Part shown: positions 7,225 to 14,285 of the stretch, one piece after another
Layout: each line of letters starts with the position of its first letter
How positions within the stretch are numbered: the first letter of the stretch is position 1
Assembly (NCBI RefSeq): GCF_014650655.1
Contig: NZ_BMVJ01000003.1
Coordinates: 506,408 to 539,360, forward strand
From: Streptomyces anandii JCM 4720
Lineage (GTDB): Bacteria; Actinomycetota; Actinomycetes; Streptomycetales; Streptomycetaceae
DNA length: 32,953 bases
Reading direction: 5' to 3'
Translations under genes and position numbers: made by a program
The notes under the pieces: model-generated
Seen by the model: only the letters and a program-made list of their open reading frames with translations
The model's database searches: none
What the model was told of the DNA's origin: nothing

Positions 7225-8475
7225 CTACCGGTTCGCCCGCACGGGACGCCCCGCCACAATCCGGACCACTTCTCGACGGGTTCGGGGCACCGTGGGCGCG
7301 GCTCCGGCAGGCGCACCGGCCGCGCTCGGACGGACGGACTTGGCGGCGGGCTCTCCCCAGGGGGTGCGCGGGGCGCGGACCGCGCCGTCGTCCGTCCAGC
7401 CCTTGGCCACCAGCACGGTGGCGAGCAGCACCAGTGAGGTGAGCCCGACGCCGAGCACCACGGCCTTGCGGTGGCGCCGCGAGAGCGAGTCCCGGCCCAC
7501 GGAGCCGCCACGGTGGCGTCCGGCGCTCACGGAGCCCGGCACCCCGGACGGTCCGGACGGCCCGGGTGCCCCTGACCGCCCGGACCACCCGGGCCGTCCG
7601 GACCGTCCGCCCGCCGCGGAGGCCGTCGCCGAGTCGCCGCGCGTCGGGCGGGAGTCGAGATAGCGGCGGGCTCCCCAGCCCAGCACGCTCTCCGCGAGCA
7701 GCACGTCCAGGGCGTCGTCGAAATGCGCGAGCTGTTCGGCCGCCGAGCGGCAGTGCGCGCACTCGCGCAGATGTCTGCGGACATCGGGCAGGAGCGCCCC
7801 GCCGCGCCGCAGGGGAACGTCGAGCAGACGGTTGTGGAAGCGGCATTCGCCGGTCGGCGCGAGTTCCCGGTGGGCACGGACGCAGCCCGCCCGGAATTGC
7901 TCGCGCGCCTGCCGCAGCGCACCCGCCGCGGTCTCGGTGTCCAGGGCCAGCAGACCGGCCGGTATGGTTATGGGTTCGCCCTCGACCTCCGTGTGCCACA
8001 GCAGGCATTGGAAGGCCGCGGGAAGTGCCTGGAAAGCCCGCTCGGCGAGTTGCCGCTTTTCGGGCGTGATGGACCTGACCGCGCGGAGCGCGCGGCCGCC
8101 GCCGGGCCTGCGCAGTTCCGGCAGCACCACGCAGGCCGCCTCGTCGGCGGCCCACTGCCGTACGGTCTCGCGGGCGGCGGCGAGCAGTTGCGGACGCAGG
8201 GCGCCGCCGACCGCTCCCCCGGTCAGCCGCCGCAGCACCTGGCGGAACGCGGCGGTTGCCACCATGGCCGCCGAACTCCCGGGCCCGGCAAGGCAGATGA
8301 CGGCGTAGTCGTACGTCGCCCGCCAGTGCCGGGCGAGCAGCAGCGCGACGGCGTGGTGGCCGCCGTCGGGGTCGCGCAGCCGGGCGACGAGGCTGCGGTC
8401 GGACTCCCCCGGGGGCGGTCCGGGGTGGGGCGGGTAGGGAGGGCGCGGGGGGTGTGGGGGGTGGGGGGATTGCAC
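7225..8475 (-). CDS. Degenerate sigma-factor-like protein with anti-sigma zinc finger and a membrane helix
   Basis: A 416-residue protein of mixed architecture. The first 25 residues are Pro/His-rich. Residues about 30-115 resemble a worn ECF sigma region 2 (DPDGGHHAVALLLARHWRAT). Residues about 150-215 resemble region 4 (RAFQALPAAFQCLLWHTEVEG and later a RAREQFRAGC helix). Near residue 240 comes HLRECAHC, the H-x3-C-x2-C zinc motif of anti-sigma factors. A Gly/Ser/Pro linker leads to one membrane helix (VVLGVGLTSLVLLATVLVA), then an outside tail of about 65 residues. Start GTG at 8475 has GGAAGGAA upstream. It may be a regulatory decoy or sensor rather than an active sigma factor; its partner is unknown. 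Confidence 0.75.
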   Translation of the reverse strand: MQSPHPPHPPRPPYPPHPGPPPGESDRSLVARLRDPDGGHHAVALLLARHWRATYDYAVICLAGPGSSAAMVATAAFRQVLRRLTGGAVGGALRPQLLAAARETVRQWAADEAACVVLPELRRPGGGRALRAVRSITPEKRQLAERAFQALPAAFQCLLWHTEVEGEPITIPAGLLALDTETAAGALRQAREQFRAGCVRAHRELAPTGECRFHNRLLDVPLRRGGALLPDVRRHLRECAHCRSAAEQLAHFDDALDVLLAESVLGWGARRYLDSRPTRGDSATASAAGGRSGRPGWSGRSGAPGPSGPSGVPGSVSAGRHRGGSVGRDSLSRRHRKAVVLGVGLTSLVLLATVLVAKGWTDDGAVRAPRTPWGEPAAKSVRPSAAGAPAGAAPTVPRTRREVVRIVAGRPVRANR

Positions 8476-8836
8476 GGAATCATTTCCTTCCGAGCCGCAG
8501 GACGGCATACGGAACGCACGTCCAGGGGAATGCGTGCCTGGTGGGTGCGTACTCCGGCCGGAAAAGCGCGGCCGGTTCCGCCTTTCCCACAGGGAGGCTC
8601 ACCTTCGCACACGCGGCTGACGGGAAACAAGCAGTTCGAATGGGCGATGTTTCAACAACCGGGAATTCGCCGCAGGTTACCGCTGGTATCGGTCTCGGTG
8701 TGCGAAGAACGCGTCGCAGAGCGCTCAAGTTGTGCGCGAAAAAGCCCGGATGGCACACGCAATCTTCAACCGGGTTCCCACAGCCCGCTCCTCTACCGCT
8801 CCGGGCTCGCTCTCATCGCCGTGGGCCGGCCTGGCG
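8476..8836. other. Gene-poor stretch upstream of the sigma-like gene
   Basis: No coding region is supported here. The base composition is less GC-rich than around it, as expected of a promoter region. On the minus strand GGTAAC-N16-GTTGTT near 8655-8685 weakly resembles an ECF-type promoter for the gene starting at 8475, but the match is not strong. Confidence 0.4.
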
Positions 8837-9212
8837 ACCATGATCATCCGGGAGCGGTACGCGGGCAGCGTGGTCGCACTCATGGAGGTGGACCCGGCCC
8901 GGGTCCACCTCCACGGCTGCGCGGCCGTGGGCGCCCACGGGCGAGGAGGGCCTCGTACGGTTCACGGACCTGGTCGAGAAGCCCTCGTCCGGCCGGGCGC
9001 CGAACACCCACGCGGTGATCGGCCGCTACGTCCTCGACCCGGCGGTGTCCCGACGTGCTGGAGCGCACCCCGCCCGGGCGCGGCGGGGAGGTCCAGCCGA
9101 CCGGCACCCTGCGGGAGTTGGCGTCGGGCGGGACGGTTCACGGGGTCGTCTTCGACGGGCCGCGCCACGCCACCGGCGACAAGGCGGACTACCTGCGCAC
9201 GGTCGTCCGGCC
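8837..9212 (+). pseudogene. galU: Remnant of galU (UTP-glucose-1-phosphate uridylyltransferase), C-terminal part, two frameshifts
   Basis: Three consecutive pieces in three frames join into a GalU C-terminal half. Piece one (from 8840): MIIRERYAGSVVALMEVDPARV followed by HLHGCAAV. Piece two (about 8934-9051): EEGLVRFTDLVEKPSSGRAP, then AVIGRYVLDPAV. Piece three (from 9052): DVLERTPPGRGGEVQPTGTL, then HGVVFDGPRHATGDKADYLRTVV. These match the order and motifs of Streptomyces GalU: the LVEKP lysine, IGRYVL, PGRGGEIQLTD and TGDK. The first frame change is near 8920-8935, the second at 9049-9052 where one extra base breaks AVFDVLE. The N-terminal nucleotide-binding half is absent, and Q-P-T-G replaces Q-L-T-D. 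It cannot make an enzyme. Recognition is from memory. Confidence 0.82.
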
Positions 9213-9294
9213 GGCCGGCAACCCGGCAACCGCCCAGCGCCGCCGGCCTCTACGACCACGCCCGCCTCAGCCGCCTGAACCACCCGCACGGGCC

Positions 9295-9397
9295 GCCATG
9301 GACCGGGCGCGAGCGGGCACGGACCGGGGGCGGGCCGGCACGGACCGGGGGCGGGCCGCCGTGGGCCGGGGGCGGGCCGCCGTGGGCCGGCGGGGCC
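9295..9397 (+). repeat. 21-bp tandem repeat, about five copies
   Basis: Copies begin at 9295, 9316, 9337, 9358 and 9379, each 21 bases. The second and third are identical (GGCACGGACCGGGGGCGGGCC in form, one base over a 20-base run: GGCACGGACC then GGGGGCGGGCC); the fourth differs at its first bases; the first and last are diverged. The period is seven codons, and one plus frame would read Gly-Thr-Asp-Arg-Gly-Arg-Ala repeats, but no gene is supported. It lies between the galU remnant and the thioesterase gene. Confidence 0.85.
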
Positions 9398-9415
9398 GCC
9401 GGGGTTTGTTTCCGT

Positions 9416-9868
9416 TCAGCCGTTGGGGCGCAGGGTCCAAAGGACCGTCATCTCGCCGGTGACGGCGCCGTCCTCGCGGCGGATCTCGACCGACACCGGG
9501 AACTCGGGCCGCTGTCCCGCGTCCAGTTCCGCGACGACCTCGGCGGCCGGGCGGCCCAGGGTGGCGGTGGCGGTGACGCGTCCCATCGCCAGCTTCCGGT
9601 AGGCGATCTCGGCGCGCACGGCCAGCGGCACGGCGCGCGAGAGCTGGTCGCCGAACGCGGCCAGCACGATGGCGCCGCTGGCGGACTCCCCCAGCGTGAA
9701 CATCGCGCCGGCGTGCGGGCCGCCCACGTGGTTGTGGTACTCGCCCTGGTCGGGCAGGGCGACCACGGCCTTGTCCCGGGCGGTCTCGATGAACTCGAGG
9801 TTCAGGGTCCGGGCCATCGGCACGGTGGCGGCGAGCATCTCGCCGACGGACATCTGGTCTGCGCTCAT
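9416..9868 (-). CDS. Hotdog-fold thioesterase-like protein (DUF4442/PaaI type)
   Basis: A 150-residue single hotdog domain. The helix segment HNHVGGPHAGAMFTLGESAS is the family core, where the HxGA motif and a following acidic residue form the acyl-CoA thioesterase site in PaaI relatives. Two strands follow (LAVRAEIAYRKLAMGRVTATATL and the closing GEMTVLWTLRPNG). It would hydrolyse acyl-CoA thioesters in the cytosol, but no substrate is readable. The start at 9868 has no clear ribosome binding site; a second ATG six codons on is possible. The nearest neighbours do not suggest a pathway. Confidence 0.85.
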   Translation of the reverse strand: MSADQMSVGEMLAATVPMARTLNLEFIETARDKAVVALPDQGEYHNHVGGPHAGAMFTLGESASGAIVLAAFGDQLSRAVPLAVRAEIAYRKLAMGRVTATATLGRPAAEVVAELDAGQRPEFPVSVEIRREDGAVTGEMTVLWTLRPNG

Positions 9869-10004
9869 GGCGGCATGTTACTCATGGGTAGCCGCCACTG
9901 AACAGACATGGCCGGACAGGCGTGACGGCACCACGTCCGCACGGCCGCCGTTTCTGGTACGTCCCTGACAAGACCCGGTGACCGAATCGTGTCCCCGGCG
10001 CCAC

Positions 10005-10010
10005 TAGGGT
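10005..10010 (+). promoter_or_regulatory. -10 element for a leaderless mRNA
   Basis: TAGGGT ends eight bases before the ATG at 10019, the spacing at which transcription would begin at or next to the start codon. No Shine-Dalgarno sequence lies between. Confidence 0.55.
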
Positions 10011-10018
10011 TACTGCCC

Positions 10019-11029
10019 ATGTGGCCAGGACAGCAGCCGCCCGGGGGCGAGCAGAACCCGCAGAACAACCCCTACCAGCAGCCGGGGTACCAGCAGCCGA
10101 ATCCGTACCAGCAGCCCGGCTACCAGCAGCCCAACCCCTACGCGCAGCAGCAGCCGCCGCAGTGGGGCGCCCCCACGCCCCCCGTGGGCACGCCGCAGTC
10201 GTCCCAGGGCCCCGGCGGAGGTGGCGGCAACCGGACCAAGCTCGTCGCGATCATCGCGGCCGCAGCGGTCGTGGTCGCCGCCGGCGTGACCGGTTTCCTG
10301 GTCCTCGGCACGAAGAAGGACGACAAGGCGGGCAAGGACGACAAGCCGAGCCAGTCCGCGTCCGCGACGGCGGAGCCGTCCGACTCGGCGTCCGCGACGG
10401 ACGGCGACGAACGCGGCACCCAGGAGGAGAAGCCGACCATCGCCGGCTGGAAGGTCGTGGTGAACCCGAAGCGTGGCATCGCCTTCGACGTGCCCGCGGA
10501 CTGGGAGGTCCAGTCGCCGGGACTGGCCATCGGCTTCGAGGACGACAAGTCGGGCAAGCCCTTGGCCATCATGTCGGGCGTCGCCAAATTCAAGTCCAAG
10601 TGGTGCACGTCGGACGACGACAAGGACGGCCGGACGGAGGACACGTCCTTGGCCGCGGTGGGCACGAAGGGCGCCGACGGGGCGAAGAACACCGACGAGG
10701 TGGCCGTCAACACCGTGGGCTGGTGGATATACGGCGGGTACACCCAGCCCGACAAGAAGAGCCTCAGCTACGACCGCAAGGCCAAGGCCTACAAGACCGC
10801 CTCCGGCATCGAGGGCAGCATCGCCTGGGCCAGGTCCACGAACACGCCGCAGAAGGGGAAGTGCGCGAGCGACGGCAAGGCGCTCAGCTTCGGCTTCAAG
10901 AACTCCGCCGGCGACTTCGTCTCCTGGAACTTCTTCGGCGCCAAGGGCGTGAAGGGCGAGGTGCCCGAGGCGACCATCATGAAGATCCTCAGCACCGTCC
11001 GCCTGCACGGCACCCCCACGGGCGGCTGA
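10019..11029 (+). CDS. Membrane protein with Pro/Gln/Tyr-rich N-terminus and extracytoplasmic domain
   Basis: A 336-residue protein of a type common in Streptomyces. Residues about 5-55 are low complexity with repeated NPYQQPGYQQP units. A single membrane helix follows (KLVAIIAAAAVVVAAGVTGFLVLG), then a Lys/Asp and Ser/Ala-rich linker, and an outside domain of about 210 residues starting GWKVVVNPKRGIAFDVPADWEV. That opening resembles the PsbP/DUF-type fold where a protein is described by its F-x-V-P-x-x-W motif. Two cysteines (KSKWCTSDDD and KGKCASDG) could form a disulfide. The ATG at 10019 is preferred because of the -10 hexamer upstream. Function unknown. Confidence 0.85.
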   Translation: MWPGQQPPGGEQNPQNNPYQQPGYQQPNPYQQPGYQQPNPYAQQQPPQWGAPTPPVGTPQSSQGPGGGGGNRTKLVAIIAAAAVVVAAGVTGFLVLGTKKDDKAGKDDKPSQSASATAEPSDSASATDGDERGTQEEKPTIAGWKVVVNPKRGIAFDVPADWEVQSPGLAIGFEDDKSGKPLAIMSGVAKFKSKWCTSDDDKDGRTEDTSLAAVGTKGADGAKNTDEVAVNTVGWWIYGGYTQPDKKSLSYDRKAKAYKTASGIEGSIAWARSTNTPQKGKCASDGKALSFGFKNSAGDFVSWNFFGAKGVKGEVPEATIMKILSTVRLHGTPTGG

Positions 11030-11050
11030 GACCGCACGGGCCCACCGGGC

Positions 11051-11896
11051 TCAGCCGATGCCGAACGCCCCCTCCGGAGGCTGCGGGGACGGCACCGCGT
11101 CCTCGTCGCGCACGGGAGCGGCGGCCCCGGTGAACCGCCGTAGCCCCGCCCCGTGTTCCACGCGGGCGGGGAAGGCGTCCGACGCGGTCAGGCGGGCCAG
11201 GGCGGCCGTGTCGACGGGTTCGTGGGCGGCTACGAGGACCGCGTTGCCGAAGCGGCGCCCCCGCAGCACCGCCGGTTCGGCGATCAGCGCGAGTTCCCCG
11301 AAGGCCTCGGCGAACGTGGCCAGTTGGGAGCGCAGGAAGTCGAACGGCGCGGCGTCGGCGAGGTTGGCGAGGTAGACGCCGGCGGGGCGCAGCACGCGCC
11401 GGGCCTCGCGGGCGTAGGCGAGGGACGTGAGGTGTGCGGGCACGCGCGAGCCGCCGAAGACGTCGGCGATCAGCACGTCGGCCGAGCCGGCGGGGGCCGC
11501 CTCCAGCCAGGCGCGCGCGTCGGCGGTGTGCAGCGCGATGCCCGCGTCCTCGGGCAGCGGCAGATGTGTGACCACCAGGTCCAGCAGGCCGCGGTCGGCC
11601 TCTACCACGTGCTGCCGTGAGCCGGGCCGGGTGGCGGCCACGTAGCGGGGCAGGGTGAGCGCGCCGCCGCCGAGGTGCAGCACGTCCAGCGGACGGCCCG
11701 GCTCGTCGACGGTGTCCAGGACGTGCCCGAGCCGGCGGGCGTACTCGAACTCCAGGTGGGTGGGCGCGTCCAGGTCGACGTAGGACTGGGGCGCCCCGTC
11801 CACCGTCAGCAGCCAGGCCCGGGCGCGGTCGACGTCGGGCATCAGCTTGGCGGTCCCGTGATCGACGGCTCGCGTCACGGGTATCGGCTCGGTCAC
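11051..11896 (-). CDS. Spermidine-synthase-fold protein
   Basis: A 281-residue protein with the polyamine aminopropyltransferase fold, Rossmann core at about 65-210. Visible motifs are QSYVDLDAPTHLEFEYARRL, the nucleotide loop LHLGGGALTLPRYVA, the acidic EADRGLLDL, and DVLIADVFGGSRVP in place of the classical D-x-x-D-P of true synthases. The gate and polyamine-binding residues are not convincingly retained, so the reaction is uncertain; many actinobacterial relatives are annotated spermidine synthase without proof. GTG start at 11896; CACAAT six bases upstream suggests a leaderless mRNA. It converges with the membrane protein gene, 21 bases apart. Confidence 0.82.
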   Translation of the reverse strand: MTEPIPVTRAVDHGTAKLMPDVDRARAWLLTVDGAPQSYVDLDAPTHLEFEYARRLGHVLDTVDEPGRPLDVLHLGGGALTLPRYVAATRPGSRQHVVEADRGLLDLVVTHLPLPEDAGIALHTADARAWLEAAPAGSADVLIADVFGGSRVPAHLTSLAYAREARRVLRPAGVYLANLADAAPFDFLRSQLATFAEAFGELALIAEPAVLRGRRFGNAVLVAAHEPVDTAALARLTASDAFPARVEHGAGLRRFTGAAAPVRDEDAVPSPQPPEGAFGIG

Positions 11897-11921
11897 GGTT
11901 CCATTGTGCCGGGGACCCCGC

Positions 11922-11967
11922 CGTGGGTACGGCGCGACCGGCCACTACCGGCCGCGCCGTACCCACG
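11922..11967. terminator. Terminator of the EF-Tu gene
   Basis: Perfect 15-base arms (11922-11936 and 11953-11967) enclose a 16-base loop that can itself pair CCGG with CCGG. It starts 31 bases after the stop of the EF-Tu gene on the minus strand and ends 25 bases before the spermidine-synthase-like start. Confidence 0.88.
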
Positions 11968-11998
11968 TCCCACGGGTGCCGCGTCCCGGCGGCCCCGT

Positions 11999-13168
11999 TC
12001 ACTCCACCGCGGTCACGGTCCCCGCGCCGACCGTCCGTCCGCCCTCGCGGACGGCGAAGCCCAGCCCCGTCTCCAGCGGCACCTCGCGCCCCAGCTCCAC
12101 GGTCATGGTGACCGTGTCGCCGGGCCGCGCGACCGCCGTCTCCCCGAGGTCGACGTCGCCGACGACGTCCGCGGTGCGGATGTAGAACTGCGGCCGGTAA
12201 CCGGTGGACACCGGCGTCGTACGGCCGCCCTCCCGCGCCGAGAGGACGTACACCCGCGCCGTGAAGCGCCGGCGCGGCCGCACGCTGCCCGGCGCGGCGA
12301 CGACGTGCCCGCGCCGGACCGCGTCGCGCGGGACGCCGCGCAGCAGCAGCGCCACGTTGTCCCCGGCCTGCGCCTCCTCCATGGGCTTGCCGAAGGTCTC
12401 CAGGCCGGTGACCACGCTCTCCACTTCCGCGCCGAGCACCTCCACCCGGTCGCCGACGCGGACGGTGCCGCGCTCGACCGCGCCGGTGACGACGGTCCCG
12501 CGGCCGGTGATGGTGAGCACGTTCTCCACCGGCAGCAGGAACGGCGCGTCCAGGTACCGCTCGGGCATGGGCACGTAGGTGTCCACCGCGTCGAGCAGCG
12601 CCTCGACGGACGCCGTCCACAGCGGGTCGCCCTCCAGCGCCCTGAGCCCGGAGACCCGTACGACGGGCACGGAGTCGCCCGGGTAGCCCTGCCGGGTGAG
12701 CAGGTCGCGGACCTCCAGCTCGACCAGGTCGATGAGCTCCTCGTCGCCCGCGTCGGCCTTGTTGAGCGCGACCACGATGTGGTCGACGCCCACCTGCCGG
12801 GCGAGCAGCACGTGTTCGGCGGTCTGCGGCATGATCCCGTCGAGCGCGGAGACGACGAGGATCGCCCCGTCGAGCTGCGCGGCCCCGGTGACCATGTTCT
12901 TGACGTAGTCGGCGTGGCCCGGCATGTCCACGTGCGCGTAGTGCCGGGTGTCGGTCTCGTACTCGACATGCGCGATGTTGATGGTGATGCCGCGCGCGGC
13001 CTCCTCGGGGGCCCGGTCGATGCGGTCGAAGGGCACGAAGGTGCCGGTGCCGCGCTCGGCGAGGACCTTGGTGATGGCGGCGGTCAGGGTCGTCTTGCCG
13101 TGGTCGACATGGCCCATCGTGCCGATGTTCAGATGCGGTTTGGTGCGTACGTACGCCGTCTTGGGCAT
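11999..13168 (-). CDS. tuf3: Divergent elongation factor Tu (tuf3 type)
   Basis: A 389-residue complete EF-Tu: GTPase domain 1, then domains 2 and 3. The P-loop GHVDHGKT is at 19-26, the effector loop keeps RGITI, switch II is DMPGH (instead of the usual DCPGH), and the base-specificity motif is NKAD (instead of NKCD). It is clearly an EF-Tu but carries scattered changes, and it is alone, not in the rpsL-rpsG-fus-tuf cluster. That matches tuf3 of Streptomyces, the minor divergent EF-Tu reported to be induced by amino-acid starvation; this link is from memory. The start at 13168 has AGG upstream. A structured leader of about 100 bases precedes it and a strong terminator follows. Confidence 0.93.
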   Translation of the reverse strand: MPKTAYVRTKPHLNIGTMGHVDHGKTTLTAAITKVLAERGTGTFVPFDRIDRAPEEAARGITINIAHVEYETDTRHYAHVDMPGHADYVKNMVTGAAQLDGAILVVSALDGIMPQTAEHVLLARQVGVDHIVVALNKADAGDEELIDLVELEVRDLLTRQGYPGDSVPVVRVSGLRALEGDPLWTASVEALLDAVDTYVPMPERYLDAPFLLPVENVLTITGRGTVVTGAVERGTVRVGDRVEVLGAEVESVVTGLETFGKPMEEAQAGDNVALLLRGVPRDAVRRGHVVAAPGSVRPRRRFTARVYVLSAREGGRTTPVSTGYRPQFYIRTADVVGDVDLGETAVARPGDTVTMTVELGREVPLETGLGFAVREGGRTVGAGTVTAVE

Positions 13169-13200
13169 GGCTGTACCTCGAAGCCTCGTGAAGTGTGCGC

Positions 13201-13262
13201 CGGACCCCGGGAACTCGCCGACCCTCCCCCTGCGGGGTCCGCCGGACGATCCGGGGAGGGTC
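13201..13262 (-). promoter_or_regulatory. Structured 5' leader of tuf3 with two competing pairings
   Basis: On the minus strand, GACCCTCCCC (13262-13253) pairs perfectly with GGGGAGGGTC (13229-13220), 52 bases before the start codon. The 23-base loop contains CGGACCCC (13241-13234), exactly complementary to GGGGTCCG (13208-13201) downstream. The second pairing would form a pseudoknot with, or replace, the first. It resembles attenuator or translational-control architecture. Structure seen; regulation inferred. Confidence 0.55.
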
Positions 13263-13470
13263 AGCTTCGGGCGCCGTCGACTGCGGCCAGGAGGATCACG
13301 ACGGCAGCCTTCGGGGCATCCGCGACCGCGGATGCTGCGAGGAGGAAGGCGTGCCGGAACATGACGTCGATCATCGCGGACGCCCCACCGCCCGTCCAAC
13401 GGTTTTCGGGGAGGTGGGGGCGGGTGGTGAGGGGGTGTCAGCGGATCAGGACCCGAACTGCCGCAGGAGC

Positions 13471-13538
13471 CGATGTTCTTCAGGGCCCGACGTTCCTCAA
13501 GGCCCGATGTTCCTCAAGGCCCGATGTTCTTCAGGGCC
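13471..13538 (-). repeat. 17-bp tandem repeat, four copies, spanning a gene end
   Basis: Units at 13471-13487, 13488-13504, 13505-13521 and 13522-13538. The first and fourth are identical (CGATGTTCTTCAGGGCC); the middle two differ by one to three bases. The fourth unit and part of the third encode the last residues of the DNA alkylation repair protein. Each junction GGCCC...GGGCC can form a small hairpin. The rest of the 13169-13513 gap holds the tuf3 leader and no gene. Confidence 0.88.
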
Positions 13539-14236
13539 TCGCGCACCGACAGCGGCGAGAGGCGTCCCCGCTCGCGCTCGACGAAGGCGCGTACCGCTTC
13601 GGGGTCCGTCTTGGCGTACTCGCGCAGGCACCAGCCGATCGCCTTGCGCACGAAGAAGTCGGGGTGCCCCGACTGGCGCACGCAGTAGGCGAACAGGCGC
13701 CCGGTGTCGGTGCGTTCCTTGTAGCGGAGCTGGTGCAGCAGGGCCGCGCGGGCGATCCACAGGTCGTCGTCGGCGATCCAGGCGTCCATCTCGGCGGTGA
13801 GCGCCGGGTCGGCCGCGACCAGGGGGCCGACGACGTGCGCGGCGAGCAGGTCGACGGTGTCCCACCAGGAGACCGTGGAGATCAGGTGCCGCGTCACGGG
13901 GAGGAGGCCGGAGGAGCAGCGGCCCACGTGCCGGCGCAGGTAGTCGACGGCGAAGTAGTGGTACTCGCGCTCGGGCAGCTCCCAGCAGCGCAGGGCGATC
14001 GCCGTGCAGTCGGCCTCGCCGGGGCGGGGCAGTCCGGCGACGACCGTGCGGGACAGGGCGCGGCGTACGGGGGTGGTCAGGCCGAGGAAAGGGGCCACGT
14101 CCTTCATGTACGCCCGCATGGCGGCGGCCCGCGCGGGGTCGGCCGCGCCGGCGTAGGCGGTGGTGAGCCGATCCAGCACGGTGGCGGCGAGACCGCCGGC
14201 CGGCGCCCCGGGGACACCCGCACCTGTGACACTCAT
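13514..14236 (-). CDS. DNA alkylation repair protein (AlkD/HEAT-repeat family)
   Basis: A 240-residue all-helical protein of the AlkD family, HEAT-like repeats that wrap alkylated DNA and excise N3- or N7-alkyl purines. Family landmarks are AYMKDVAPFLGLTTPVRRAL, the helix with REYHYFAVDYLRRH, SWWDTVDLLA with the conserved Trp and Asp, and FVRKAIGWCLREYAKTDP with Arg and Trp residues that contact DNA. Start chosen at 14236 (MSVTG), where TATGGT lies seven bases upstream, implying a leaderless mRNA; ATGs at 14248 and 14263 are alternatives. The end AlkNIGP lies in a tandem repeat, so the C-terminus may have been changed by repeat slippage. Divergent from the TVP38 gene. Confidence 0.9.
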   Translation of the reverse strand: MSVTGAGVPGAPAGGLAATVLDRLTTAYAGAADPARAAAMRAYMKDVAPFLGLTTPVRRALSRTVVAGLPRPGEADCTAIALRCWELPEREYHYFAVDYLRRHVGRCSSGLLPVTRHLISTVSWWDTVDLLAAHVVGPLVAADPALTAEMDAWIADDDLWIARAALLHQLRYKERTDTGRLFAYCVRQSGHPDFFVRKAIGWCLREYAKTDPEAVRAFVERERGRLSPLSVREALKNIGP

Positions 14237-14285
14237 GAGACGAACCATACGGCGATCACACATATGCGTCGGTTAGTGTCACCGA

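Noticed and set aside
8454..8843. Plus-strand frame of 129 codons upstream of the galU remnant
   Set aside because: It lies in the promoter region of the sigma-like gene, lacks a ribosome binding site and has no conserved motif.
13471..13538. Repeats considered as a CRISPR array
   Set aside because: The 17-base units are contiguous with no unique spacers, and no cas genes are present.
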